A stretch of DNA of 53,086 nucleotides, from the NCBI GenBank assembly GCA_903772945.1, contig CAICTM010000684.1, positions 1 to 53,086 on the forward strand. Reading direction: 5' to 3'. Shown piece after piece: positions 1 through 10,650 of the stretch. The DNA is from Seminavis robusta. Taxonomy: Eukaryota > Bacillariophyta > Bacillariophyceae > Naviculales > Naviculaceae. Under the pieces are notes generated by a model that was given only the letters and a program-made list of their open reading frames with translations, ran no database searches and was not told where the DNA came from. A program made the translations under genes and the position numbers. Position 1 is the first letter of the stretch. Each line of letters begins with the position of its first letter.

Positions 1-117
1 GTCTTCGAGAATCGATCCATCCTTGAAAGCTTCCATCAAGCTAGCTGCATACAGCTCTTCTTCAGGAGTCCACTTACCCCGGCGTTGCTTGGCTTGATCG
101 GCGAGAAACGAGGACAT
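1..117 (-). CDS. Partial Myb/SANT-like domain protein (N-terminus only)
   Basis: Reading the minus strand from the ATG at 117-115 gives 39 open codons running off the window edge. The peptide starts MSSFLADQAKQRRGKWTPEE and continues with ELYAASLMEAFKDG. The GKWTPEEE-Y-A-LM--F--G pattern resembles the first helix of Myb/SANT-like domains in a large family of diatom and oomycete proteins, where it precedes a long uncharacterised region. Such domains usually bind DNA or chromatin, so a nuclear role is plausible but not shown. The ATG is the first in frame. The gene's body lies outside the window, so length and C-terminal domains are unknown. An in-frame GGTAAGT occurs inside the codons; I read it as coding because the frame stays open and keeps the motif intact. 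Confidence 0.6.
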   Translation of the reverse strand, partial: MSSFLADQAKQRRGKWTPEEELYAASLMEAFKDGSILED

Positions 118-2147
118 GGTTTTTGCTAGTAGGTACACGTATGTGTTGAGACTGGTTTTCGTTTGCAGTCAGGCAGAGTTTGAAATTGTGTGCTTTATTG
201 ATCAGTCTTTTTTGGTTGGAGCAATAGGTCTGCCGTCTGCCAAATGAAGTGGTGTGTTGTGTGGTGGAGGGTCTCTTGTAAACTACATGTACTTGCTGCT
301 CCCAAAAAGAGAAGAGAATTCTTGAGTGGCATCTGTGACCATGTGACCGTATGTCTTATTGGAGCCGAAACAGTGGCGAATCCGCAAGGAATCGAATCCA
401 GACTCCGGACATTCTGCAAAGGCTGGAAACTGGGTCACTTGGGATCCAGCTCTGTGGCCTTTGTTGACGCCTCGAAATATTCCCTGATGAATCTCAGCAC
501 TTCGCTGTGGAGTTGTAGAGTGATGTGGCTTCGTGCAGTTGTTCTATGCTGCTCCCTTCTTGTGCTTACCGGTGAAAACAGACCTATCGAGTCAAGAGCT
601 GTGCGCAAAGACCGTTTCCAGTCCCCTGATTGGACCACTGGCCAGCTGCACGAGCTCCGCAGGTCACCCCTTCCATACAAACTTACCAAAAAGCTAAACC
701 AGAGCGCCACCAGAGCTGGGGCGTTCTAAGCTTTTTCACTGACCAAGGCTTCTGGTTTCTGGAATATTTCTTTTGTACCTGGAACTTTAACGGAGTTCTG
801 ATGGCAAATACGTCTATTTAAAATACAAGTAAGTGACGTTGCGGGAATTAGGACTCGTCACCCCTGAATCTCAGTTGCGAAATAATTCTCACTGAGTACT
901 CAGTAGGCATTCTGGTTTCGGGCTCCACCATACTTATTGGTACCGTATGACTGTACTGATTCGATTGATGATTCTCATGGCTTTCTCATCCCTGCAGGAC
1001 TTATGCTATCTGGGAGTACTGAGTACTGAGAGTACTGAGTACATGTAAGCGACGACTACGAGTACCGGTACCAGGTACTCGAGTACACAACATACACTGT
1101 GGTGGATTAGCTGCTGTATTGGTGTTCCAGCGTTCTGCATGTGGATTCTGGATGCATTCATTTTTAATCGGAGCTATGCACGGTATTGTACATGTATGTC
1201 GAACCAGTCGGTAGCCTTCGCTTTGGTTCTCGGGAGAAGAAGGAACTTCTGGAACTTGGAACTTGAGATGTAAGACTTTTGGCAGGTGCTGTGGGCCTTG
1301 TGTACTCCTGGCCACACACATGAGCCACAAAGCCGGCAGACGAAAAAGTGAGGGTAAAGAGAGGGTGAGACAGGCGAGAGGGGCCGGCTTGGACGAAAGG
1401 CACGAATGAAGGGTGGTGGTGCACTTACCACGGACCACCACTCGGGAATGATTTCCAAGATTGACCAAGATCCCTCCATGAACCCGACACCAGGACGCCA
1501 ACAACCAGCCAAGATGAAGTGTAACAAAGAGAAACAAAAGGCGGGACTATTCAGGCGGAAGACACAAGCGCACAAAATCCATCACTCACCTAGATAACAA
1601 ACAGCAACAGAGAGTGGCTGTCAATGAAGAAAAAGAGATCCGAAATGGAGCATCGCCATGGTCATGTGATCGTCATGGTTGAGTTTGGTGGCAGGAAATG
1701 AAAAAATGATTTGGCGAATCCTTCCTTCACATGAAAACTCAGAACAAAGGGCGCGAAAGCAAGCATTCCATTAGATTCGAAATGCATCGCTAACTCTAGC
1801 ACATGTGCATAGCCAGGACACCGCCCATGCATCCTCTCCGTTTGGATACTCACTTAACTCTAGCACATGTGCATAGCCAGGACACCGCCCATGCATCCTC
1901 TCCGTTTGGATACTCACTTTTTGGAGATGACAGAGAAAATTCGGTGTTGGAAATGGCTGTGAAGCCTACCCAAAAGGGGTGTTTGCGACTCTGATTATTG
2001 GAGTTGACTTTTTTTCTATCGCAGAATTTATCCATAATGCAAGTAAGCAGTACTAGTTGGCAGGTGGGTATCCGAACGGACGCTCGCAGAATTGTTTGCC
2101 CTTAGATCAGTTGTAGCGATTATCTAGCTGGATTAGCGAGTGTGACC
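118..2147. other. Intergenic region with no supported gene
   Basis: I see no convincing gene here. Open frames at 244-729 (+) and 1001-1575 (-) have no recognisable motif, biased composition or plausible start. The stretch contains TACATGTA palindromes at 284, 1040 and 1189, one TACCGGTA at 1063, runs of GAGTACTGAGTACT near 1010-1040, and a perfect 64-bp tandem duplication at 1791-1918. The last hundred bases should hold the promoter and 5' leader of the transposase-like gene at 2148. Confidence 0.5.
1791..1918. repeat. Perfect 64-bp tandem duplication
   Basis: The segment starting TAACTCTAGCACATG at 1791 is repeated without mismatch from 1855. The lack of divergence implies a recent duplication or replication slippage. 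It lies about 230 bp upstream of the transposase-like gene and contains no supported coding sequence. Confidence 0.9.
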
Positions 2148-5100
2148 ATGGCATCGCGGAAACCACCATTGCCGCCGTACCGGCTGCATATTGTATCGCA
2201 GAACCCGCAGAATTCCAACCAAAACAATGCTGCAAGTACACCGTATGGAAGTCATCACTGGAACCCATTCCGCCAGCCACATCAGCAGCACCATGCCCAA
2301 CAGTATTGGCAGTATGACGCACTCCCCCCACCGTACCCATATGGACCATACTATCACCATTACGCATACAGGCACCGACATGACCCAAACCCACCGAATC
2401 AAGCTTTGCAATATCGGCATCAGTTCGCACCACCGAGTAATGTCGCACGACCAGCAAGTGCTTCAAATTTGTCTACTGACTCTGTATTCACTGTGCATCA
2501 GTTCGCACCACCGAGTAATGTCGCACGACCAGCAAGTGCTTCAAATTTGTCTACTGACTCTGTATTCACTGTGCAAGCAGGAGAGTACGTAGAGGACCCT
2601 GGTTGCTATCCATGTTCCAGCAAAGAGGAGGCCAAGTCGCAGCTGATCGAAAAGTATGGAGGATTCGTGGACATGCATGGTGTCAACAAGCAATGTATCA
2701 AGCCTGATGGGACTTTCGAACTCAAGAACGGTACCAGAGTTATCAAGTACTGCTGTCGTGTAGGTGACAAGGACGACCAAGGGAGGAGGAAGTGTACGTG
2801 GCGTGCACAAACAAGAGACCATGGACAACTGTCCCTGTCATCACACCGGTTTCGGAACTTTATCCGACCTAGGAACAAGCAGCACAACCATGACACAATG
2901 AAGAAACCTGCTTCGTGCAAAGATCAGTATGGAATCGCCCCTGCACTTATGCCACTCGTGCAGACATTCCTGGCGGAGGAGACTGGACGAGGCAGGTGCA
3001 TCCTTCGGATTACAGCGGACGAGATAATGAAGGCGCTTAACAAGACAGTTCGGAGCGACGTTGCTTTCCTCGAGCACCGGTACATGGTTGTGGAAACCGA
3101 GCATCGGGATCATCTAACACGTCAGCTGCGCAACTATGTTGCCAATCAGAGAGAGAGCTTTATCAAGTCAAAGCTTTTTGGTCATAGCAACCTTCGAAGC
3201 AACGATGTCTTTATGCGAGTCCTATCGCACTGGCGAATGGTTCTTCCCAGTACGTACACACCACGGTGCGATTACCGGAGCCCTGAAGAACTATCGGTAG
3301 CACTGGGCGTTCCTTTCTCGAAGAAGCATTCAGGCAGTGAGCAGATGTTCGCTATGAATCTTGGTGGTGGTGACATTGTACAGCGATACAGGAATTCGGT
3401 CATGACCCATGAAGATGTGCCGAAACAGGATCTGGACGAGAAACTCGAAGGGGCGTTTATTGTCTTTTCTCCGACAGGTCTTTTTCAGCTTATGCACTTG
3501 GCGAAGAGGAGAAAGGGAACACGGCAACTCTGTTGTGATGGAACTGGTGGCATGATTCGAGATCAAAGCTGCCTCATCACCGTTGGAAGTGTTTCAGTGA
3601 AGCTTCGAGCAGCTGAGCAAGAGGTTACATCATCATTCAGACCTATTGTATATCTTCGTGCTGGAGGAGAAAGATTTCACCCATATTGCCTAGTGCTCTA
3701 CGCCATGAGAGATTTGTGCTTAAAGTGCTTTGGCATTGAATTCACAATCGACTGGGGGACCTCGGATGATGCCAATACGTTTGTTTCCGCTCACACATTC
3801 TTCAAAAGGAATGCAGGGCTTTGTGATAACAGCCCTGTTGTCACTGAGACTGCCGATGACACTGACGAAATCGAATCATTCGGTGAGGTGTACGAGCTTC
3901 CGCTTACCCAATGCGAGGAAACCTTCACGCGAACGCAGAATAACAATGACTGCCAATTGTCCCTCCGACAGCATAGTGCAGACAGCGACGATGACTGCAT
4001 TGAAGATGAAGCTGTTCTCAATTGTTTCTTTCATGTTGCCCAGGCATTCGCACAGAGAAAGAGTTATGTCAAGAAAATGAAGAATGCCGACTTCGCTGCT
4101 CCGAAAGGAACTGCGTATCGACACGTATGCTCTATAGCCAGTTCGAAAACTGTGGAGCAAAGAAGAATTGTCACAGCATTGTACCTAGAAGATTGGAGGA
4201 TTAACAGAGATGAAAAGGAAGCGGCAGACCATCTCGAGAAGGAGTATTGCCGACATCCAAAATGGAATTGGAACTATGCATGCAGTGGGGAGGTGGGCGT
4301 TTATCCATCCAATTGCCCAAACGAAAGCTTTAACAGACACGGTATCAAGAGCATTGCTGCCGACTGTTCGAAGAATGCTTCTCTAGCTTCATTCCTTGTA
4401 CACACGGCACCCAGGCTACTGCAGGAAGATGCTCACAATCGAAGCGATCCTTGTACAATCGAAATACCGCGATCGTCCTCGGTGTTCGCTGTTGGTGTTA
4501 CTGGTTTCATGCAAGAGGGCATAGATATCGTATCACAAGGGAAAGACGAGTATGGGAATCCAGCAAGTTGGCTTGCCAATCTTACGTACCGAATTGGAAT
4601 ACCCATCGACCAAGGTCGCATCCGTCTGATTCAAGCTTCACTGGATGGTGACCAAACGTTGTTCCTCAAGGGATTTGCCTACCGTGGGAAGCAAACAAGG
4701 CAAGATCTTATTGCAGACGCTATGATCCAAGCAACAAGGTCTGTTTGTCATCTGCAATGGAAGGAAGGAAACATTGTGGGAGATTGCGAGGACTGTGTAA
4801 AACACCTTGGGTACAGCTGTCCTGGAGCCATTTACCTTCGAAGCAAGCACGGTCTGCTGGACTCGAGGTTGGAGATTCTTCGAAAGTCTGACGCCAATGC
4901 AAGAGGAGATTCAGCCAAGGCCTGTGCTCGTGGCAATACTAAACGATTGTACACAAGTGGTCTTGCAGCATCCAACAAGAAGCGACGAAGTAGATCCAAA
5001 ATGCTAGAGACGTTCGATGCGTATCTGGGAACTCTGAACCAGCAGCAGCTTGTGCGACTTGTTCTCTATTTGCAGTTGCTTCCAGGAAGGAATCGCACAG

Positions 5101-5291
5101 ATCCCCTTGAAGGGCAGTCAACGCAATCATTGTTAGAAGTCCTCACATCATTCTATGACAACCCGATGGCCTACCGTAAGATGCTGCGCAACGATAAGAC
5201 CAAGTCAACAGAGACATATTCGGTGGTCAAAGCTCTTGCTTGTAAGATGAGCGATGCAACCAAAGAAAATGGACCAGACAATCGCACCTGA
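2148..5291 (+). CDS. MULE-type transposase-like protein (Mutator superfamily)
   Basis: About 1047 residues from the ATG at 2148; a GTG two codons earlier extends the frame but the ATG is preferred. Order of parts: a Pro/Gln/Tyr/His-rich disordered N-terminus containing a 26-residue perfect tandem duplication (about residues 91-142); a Cys/His-rich FLYWCH/WRKY-like DNA-binding region (about 180-245, with CCRVGDKDD, CTWRA and HNHD); a MULE-like catalytic core with CCDGTGG near 465, DWGTSDDANTF near 536, an acidic insertion, CFFHVAQAF near 629 and PNESFN near 727; and a Cys-rich C-terminal part (CEDCVKHLGYSC). In MULE transposases the DDE core cuts and pastes DNA, the C..H pair follows the second Asp, and N-ESFN-like motifs follow. 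No terminal inverted repeats were recognised, so this may be a mobile element or a domesticated copy. The frame is uninterrupted. Confidence 0.68.
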   Translation: MASRKPPLPPYRLHIVSQNPQNSNQNNAASTPYGSHHWNPFRQPHQQHHAQQYWQYDALPPPYPYGPYYHHYAYRHRHDPNPPNQALQYRHQFAPPSNVARPASASNLSTDSVFTVHQFAPPSNVARPASASNLSTDSVFTVQAGEYVEDPGCYPCSSKEEAKSQLIEKYGGFVDMHGVNKQCIKPDGTFELKNGTRVIKYCCRVGDKDDQGRRKCTWRAQTRDHGQLSLSSHRFRNFIRPRNKQHNHDTMKKPASCKDQYGIAPALMPLVQTFLAEETGRGRCILRITADEIMKALNKTVRSDVAFLEHRYMVVETEHRDHLTRQLRNYVANQRESFIKSKLFGHSNLRSNDVFMRVLSHWRMVLPSTYTPRCDYRSPEELSVALGVPFSKKHSGSEQMFAMNLGGGDIVQRYRNSVMTHEDVPKQDLDEKLEGAFIVFSPTGLFQLMHLAKRRKGTRQLCCDGTGGMIRDQSCLITVGSVSVKLRAAEQEVTSSFRPIVYLRAGGERFHPYCLVLYAMRDLCLKCFGIEFTIDWGTSDDANTFVSAHTFFKRNAGLCDNSPVVTETADDTDEIESFGEVYELPLTQCEETFTRTQNNNDCQLSLRQHSADSDDDCIEDEAVLNCFFHVAQAFAQRKSYVKKMKNADFAAPKGTAYRHVCSIASSKTVEQRRIVTALYLEDWRINRDEKEAADHLEKEYCRHPKWNWNYACSGEVGVYPSNCPNESFNRHGIKSIAADCSKNASLASFLVHTAPRLLQEDAHNRSDPCTIEIPRSSSVFAVGVTGFMQEGIDIVSQGKDEYGNPASWLANLTYRIGIPIDQGRIRLIQASLDGDQTLFLKGFAYRGKQTRQDLIADAMIQATRSVCHLQWKEGNIVGDCEDCVKHLGYSCPGAIYLRSKHGLLDSRLEILRKSDANARGDSAKACARGNTKRLYTSGLAASNKKRRSRSKMLETFDAYLGTLNQQQLVRLVLYLQLLPGRNRTDPLEGQSTQSLLEVLTSFYDNPMAYRKMLRNDKTKSTETYSVVKALACKMSDATKENGPDNRT
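2418..2573 (+). repeat. Perfect 78-bp tandem duplication inside the MULE-like gene
   Basis: Units 2418-2495 and 2496-2573 are identical by eye and encode 26 residues each (start HQFAPPSNVARPAS, end DSVFTV). The reading frame is kept. It lies in the disordered N-terminal segment, where length variation should be tolerated. Confidence 0.9.
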
Positions 5292-5714
5292 GGGGTGCCT
5301 GTTCGTGACGAAGCCAAAACATAATAGTAGCTACTATCGATAACTATTCACCAAATAAGATAACTATTCATCTATAAAGGCTATTGCCGTGCTGTCCCTT
5401 TTGCCTTGTGTCCTATCTTGTTTCATGCACAAGAAGTGATTCCAAAATTCCATACCGGTACCAATCTTGTGGAGAAGAGCTTTTTTATTGCATGTTGAAT
5501 GTTCGAGCCAATGTGTTCATTGGCTCTCGAGAGTCGAAATATTGCCAATGCCATCAAAATATTGGCAATGCCGACACTCCCACTGCCATTCCGACTCTGG
5601 TTTTGTTGGGAGGACTGTCATGTTCGTGGAGTTTCCTTTGTGCCTTCCTGGCACAACATTCATCCGGTCGCAAAGCAATCGTTATCAGAACTACATCACC
5701 CCGAATACTGCAAG
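5292..5714. other. Spacer between two same-strand genes, with short repeats and a hairpin
   Basis: The spacer separates the transposase-like gene from the acidic protein gene. It holds two copies of GATAACTATTCA (5339-5370), a hairpin with 9-bp arms (GAGCCAATG/CATTGGCTC, 5505-5526, 4-nt loop) and a near-perfect direct repeat AATATTGCCAATGCC / AATATTGGCAATGCC at 5538 and 5558. The downstream frame stays open back to 5499, but that segment is Cys-rich and unlike the rest of the protein, so I treat it as leader. Confidence 0.5.
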
Positions 5715-7007
5715 ATGGAAGGCAAGAAACCAGTGGCAGCTGTTAGGCCTTTGGTCAATCCAACAACCAAAGATGACGGCGCTGTCGAACACACCACTTA
5801 CGAGGAGTACCAGATCGAGTTGGAGTTCTGCAAGGTGGTCATCGAAAAGCTCAAGGACCAAGGATTGGATCTGTTCGCGATTGCGAAGAACAAGCTGCTG
5901 AAGGTCAATGCCGGACGCTTGCGTCATGGTATGAAGAAGCTTCGCGATTGGGTCTCTGGCTATGACATGACTGGCATCTGGTACATCAAGTACAAGAATG
6001 AAAAGGGCCGGTCTCCTTTCCCTAAGAAGAACCACAATATTGATATGGACTTGCATGATCGTCTTGTCAAGATGAAGCTTATCCTGCCTGATGCTTTCGT
6101 TGAGCATCAAGCCACCACCATGTTCTGTGATGCCTTCGGTATCAATGAAGAGCATTATATGCATGGATACCATCGATTCCTTGATGAGTTGAACCTTTGC
6201 AGCGAGGACATGGAAGAAGAATTTGGAAGTGATGAAGATCCCAATCCCATCACTGCCACTCTTGCTCGCATCACCGATATTCCTTCCTCCCCGGAGGAAG
6301 AAAGTGTGTCCAAGATTCCCTTCCGTCGGGTTTCCCTGTTCGGTTTGCCCATGGGTATGTCTGATGATTGTCGGGTGCAAGATGTACCAGTGGACAAACC
6401 GGTGAGTGAACCAGTTGATGATCCAGTCGATGATCCAGTCGAAGACTCGAAGGACTCGGTGCTTGAAGAGTCTGAAGGAACCTCTGGGACTTCGTCTCCT
6501 TCGTCTTCGTCCGGCGGCACTTCTTCCCCTGGCAGTGCCACTTCGGACACCAGTCCAGATCAAGAGAGCAATGGCGAGGAGGAAGATAGCGAAGCAAGCA
6601 ACTGTGAGGATGGAGAGGATGTTCTGATTGTCCACGAGATTGACGAGGCTAATGACGAGGATGTCGAAGACGAACCTTTGGTTCCCAATGGACAATCCAC
6701 CGACGATGATGCTGATGATGGCGAGTTGGAGGACCATGATGGTGAGAGCCCAAAGAAGAAACAGAAGACTGATATTGACAGTGCAGCCGACCACAGTGAA
6801 GCAGCAGATGACGATACTATTAATGGAGATGAGGAAGAAGGCAACGAAGAGGACAACGATGGCGAGGGTGACACGGAGTCTCTGGGTCGACTTACAAGGT
6901 CTGATACCGACTCTGATGATGATAATGATGGTGGTGGCAATGGCGCTGGTGCAGTGGTGGGATCTTATGGTGGTGTCCTCCTCTCGACTGGAAGCTGGTC
7001 TTATTAA
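5715..7007 (+). CDS. Acidic, putative nuclear protein of unknown function
   Basis: 430 residues from the ATG at 5715 (starts MEGKKPVAAVRPLV). The frame is open upstream to an ATG at 5499, but those 72 residues look non-coding in composition. Residues about 1-170 appear globular, rich in Lys, Leu and aromatics (EYQIELEFCKVVIEKLKDQ, HRFLDELNLCSEDMEEEF). The remainder is disordered: a DDPVDDPVEDSKD stretch, Ser/Gly/Thr runs, then long Asp/Glu tracts. PKKKQK near residue 350 looks like a nuclear localisation signal. I do not recognise a family. Acidic tails of this kind are common in chromatin, histone-binding or transcription proteins, but that is inference. It lies 424 bp downstream of the transposase-like gene on the same strand, so it could be either an ordinary host gene or a second gene carried by that element. 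Confidence 0.7.
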   Translation: MEGKKPVAAVRPLVNPTTKDDGAVEHTTYEEYQIELEFCKVVIEKLKDQGLDLFAIAKNKLLKVNAGRLRHGMKKLRDWVSGYDMTGIWYIKYKNEKGRSPFPKKNHNIDMDLHDRLVKMKLILPDAFVEHQATTMFCDAFGINEEHYMHGYHRFLDELNLCSEDMEEEFGSDEDPNPITATLARITDIPSSPEEESVSKIPFRRVSLFGLPMGMSDDCRVQDVPVDKPVSEPVDDPVDDPVEDSKDSVLEESEGTSGTSSPSSSSGGTSSPGSATSDTSPDQESNGEEEDSEASNCEDGEDVLIVHEIDEANDEDVEDEPLVPNGQSTDDDADDGELEDHDGESPKKKQKTDIDSAADHSEAADDDTINGDEEEGNEEDNDGEGDTESLGRLTRSDTDSDDDNDGGGNGAGAVVGSYGGVLLSTGSWSY

Positions 7008-10000
7008 GCATTGCCGAAACATTTGTTTCTATTTGCAAGCATTCATTTGGTTCATTGCCACCATGGCAGTTGGTGTGCCAGTGACGGGTGCGCATGTTTG
7101 CTGTGGTGGGATCTCTTGTGTGTCTTGGGTATGGCTTGAAACACGAATTGGGATGAGTATGGTTTACCACTGTCGGTGTTACGTATAGATAAGACTTGAA
7201 TAACGCGCCCAAATTCAAAAACGCATAGGCTTGCTTATACATATATACCTGTATGCATATAAATCTGTAGATAGCCACGGATGTAAGACCAATAGTAAGA
7301 TAATACCATGCAGTCAAGGGTGTCTTCTGTGACTCGAACGAGAGCGAATTCGTCTCTTCCTACAACCTGCAACAGAACGGGACAGTTACAGTACGTGCAG
7401 TACCTACTGTCTCTGTTCAACTAAGCCCTACTCTGAGTAATTGTCCCTTACGGTACCGGTAGACAAATAAATGAAATAACTTGATACTTAAAGGTCTTTG
7501 TTAATGGAATGAATGACCTCGTGGCGTAAGGAATCAAGAACCCATTGGAGCTGTCGAGAGTTGAAACGAAATCGAAAAGATCTTTGGCGAACAGGTGACG
7601 AAGCACCAATCAAATCTATTTTGTTCATCATTCAAGATACTGGTAATTGTCTACATCCCTGAAAGCAACTGTTAAACAGCTTTCTCTAAAACAGTGGATT
7701 TTCTCAACGAGTTAGTGGTACCAGTACTGTACTGGTACAGGAAACCCGGGAGGAGCGAGGGCTTGGCAACCAACTTGGCAATCCTCCAAGCTCTGCCTAC
7801 TGCCTACCAGGTACCGTAGCTGCACAAACGGCAACTGTCCTGGTTATCACCTGGAGCCAATGGAGATACTCATTAGCGGCAATGGTGTTCAGGCAGGTTT
7901 GCAACGCTGTCATCACGTCGTCACTACGCAATACATGTACCACGTAGCCACTCTTGATTGCAGCCTACAGCCTACTACTAAGTAGCTTCCTAGCTAGTTG
8001 CCAATCTCAAGCTGCTGGATGCAGCTCGTTCAGCTATCGAGGTCTGTAGCCGGCCCCATAAAAAAATTCTTTCATTGCAATTGCAAGGCGTACAAGGAAG
8101 GTTGCAAGGTCAAAACTTGCCGTTAGTTGGCTTTAATACTCCCGATCGCCCTCTTGTTTAGTGTTGTTGGCTCCTTCTTTTCCTTCCACAACGTGAAGTC
8201 GAGTCCAACCATGTCTCAAATATTCCCTTGCCTTTCCCCCTTCTTCCCAGTTGTCGGCTTGAAGCGTGTAATGTAGCAGCTAATGCAGCTGCGCACTGCG
8301 CATCCACCTCCTGCAAGCTGCATGCTCCGAAAAACGGGATTGAGCATGGAGACAACCTTCTCGGATGCTTTCTCTGCAGCATTATTTGGTGCGATGGCTT
8401 TTTCGATCGACTTGACGGCAACTCGTCAACTCACAGCACGTTCTTTTTTCAAAACAATGGGCGAACTGCACGGGTCGATGGGTATGCGGCGGTTTACAAT
8501 TCAGAGCAGCTGCGGTAGCGCGGTAGTTTTCGTCATCCTACAGCCACCACATCTCAACACTCTTATATCCTTTGCAACTGCATCTTAGATCTTAGGCACC
8601 TTCAGCGGCTTAGAAGGCAGAATGTTACAGTTATTAGTCCAACACATATCTTCCTGTTCCCTGTTGAAAGGCCAGGAGTGCAGGAAAAACGGGATTGTGG
8701 TGGTACCATGGTGAGCGATGCTTCAAACTAGTTGGATGCACGGTTGCGGTTTGGCACTACTAATACCTGTACTCAAGTACGTGTAGACTATCATTATTTA
8801 TTCGCTTGTAATGAACTCTTTTAGGCACAATCTTCCTTTGCAAAGAATCCGCTAGCCTGGCCTAATCCTCACCACCAGACTACTGTACCAATTATTGCCA
8901 AAAGCAAAAAGAATACCGGTACAGTCCTACTTTGATGTTGCCAGGCTGCTCGTTTGAAGCTTCAAGAGGCCAGATCACACAACCAACCACAGCTTCTGCA
9001 CTCTGCACCTACATGCCCGCATGCACTACGTGTAGAATCCTTTAGAAATCAGGAAGCAACACCTCCACATTTATTTTGGCAAGTGAAGCCTGGAGCTACG
9101 GAGCTTCATACATACATGTTGTACAAGTAGCTACATGGACGGTACCCGTAACCTGCACATGCGATGGTGCCCCTGAGAGTTGTGGGAAGGGGAAGCCACC
9201 CAGGTCGTCTCTAAATCTAATCGTGGATCATAAACTCTGCGGAAGGTGCAATAATTCTTGTGTGCGCAAGGGGGAAGCAACCCGAGACTCGACTCGACTC
9301 GACTCAGGTCTCCGGTTCTGCGGTTCTGGACTTGCCAGTCTCAGAGGCTCAGATCTCTAGATCTTGAAATCTGGTTCCTTTATTGCTGTGGCTCCTGCCT
9401 AGTCCAGTTGCCATATTCGTGTATCTAGCTCCAGCAAGCAGGTACCATGGTACAATGTGCAAGTGAGTGGCTATTTGTCCTCTACCCAGTCCGTTGTCGC
9501 AAAAAGCGCGATGTGGATCTGTGAGTCAAAAATCGCTCCGGAACTTCGCAACTTTTTGGCCAGACCACCACAGGTAGGTTCCAGTTCAAAGTCGACATCG
9601 GCGATAAAGGCCGCCGTGGCCACACAGAGTGAAAATCTCCGGAAAAGTCGCCATGGTCATCTTGGCCACAGTATGTGGTACCTACAGGTAGCAGAGAGCC
9701 ATGAGTGCCCTCGCCTACCGACGCATAGAAAAGTCCAGGGGCTAGCGGTAAGCTGCAACCATGGCCTGCCATACCATCAGGTTGGTTCTGGGGTGGCTTT
9801 GAGGAATCGAATCCACGGTGTGAGTTCCACGCCACGGTTAAAGGAACCCACCAACTTCCCTGAGCTGAAAAACTACTGGTAGTACTGTAGAGCTAGCCAG
9901 TACGACTGTGGGCTTGAGAGCTCCTGAAAGTAGTCTCACTATTATGAAACACGGACTATATATCCTTACTTCTATATCAAGGGTACAAATCTGCATCACG
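7008..10000. other. Long gene-poor region
   Basis: About 3 kb without a supported gene. Open frames are short, overlap one another on both strands and show no motifs. Visible content: TACCGGTA at 7454 and 8914, TACATGTA at 7932, a short (GACTC)n run near 9287-9306, and many GTACC/CTAGCTAG words. Nothing resembles a tRNA or transposase. Confidence 0.5.
9287..9306. repeat. Short GACTC microsatellite
   Basis: Four consecutive GACTC units within a gene-free region. A similar GAGTC-rich run is seen near 51910-51925. Confidence 0.7.
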
Positions 10001-10404
10001 TCAACCAGAACGAGTAACAAGCCACCCCCAGCTAGATGCCTTCCACAGTAATGGTGTTGTAGCAGCACCAACAGGCTGCTGGCTGAAGCCCCCGATCGCG
10101 GTTCCAAGCGATGGACCAACAGTCACCTCGGTGATGAGTCCGCATTCCACGCCATCGTCTTCAAACCAACCAATGCTAACGTCAAGTGATCCTGCTGTGA
10201 TAAGCCACCCTGAGACGGACTTGTCACCGAAAAGATCTGAAAGAGAATTTCCACCCCAACATCGGCGCCAACGGAAATGCCACCACAGTTCCGGACTCGG
10301 TAGTCACCAAACAAGGAAACGTCTTCCTCTCGCAAGATCTCCATGTACTTTGCTCCACCCTCCAAACCACCATCAAAAAGGGAGTAAACAGTGGATACCT
10401 TCAC
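10001..10404 (-). pseudogene. Broken remnant of an unrecognised protein gene
   Basis: On the minus strand, 10404 to about 10235 reads VSTVYSLFDGGLEGGAKYME through NCGGISVGADVGVE. Sense then continues in another frame (LFGDKSVSGWLITAGSLD, GWFEDDGVECGLITEVTVG, TAIGGFSQQPVGAATTP) to a stop at 10003-10001. Both halves are rich in Gly, Val and hydrophobics and read like one globular protein interrupted by a frame change near 10235. The break sits at CTCTTTCAG, which also resembles a 3' splice site, so an intron is an alternative. No ATG starts the first half. I do not recognise the family. It points toward the gene end of the small membrane protein on the same strand but has no clear relation to it. 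Confidence 0.35.
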
Positions 10405-10650
10405 GCTTTTCGATAGTGTTCAAATTAAAAAAAGAAAGTGGGATGCGATCTAACTATGATAAACGATATTCCTGAGTAGTCTAGTGTGTATTTACTACTT
10501 GTAGCATGAAATCCAGAACATGAAGCCAACGGTAGCATCTTGCCTTGCCTGCCTGGGCCAAACACGCGCCGTACCGTCATTTCCAGGCTTGGCCTTGGCA
10601 CCCAGTGTCACTTTCACCTCGACAAGATCTTTAGTTAATAAAGAATCCGT

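Noticed and set aside
1001..1575. Overlapping minus-strand frames of 133 and 178 residues
   Set aside because: Two frames are open at once with no domain, no composition bias and no conserved motif; most likely chance.
5691..7022. 443-residue minus-strand open frame
   Set aside because: Mirror of the acidic gene: Glu/Asp codon runs on the plus strand leave the opposite strand open. Its Ile/Val/Leu-rich product has no family signature.
8158..8588. Overlapping short frames on both strands
   Set aside because: Three partly overlapping frames without motif, and no start or splice signal that fits.
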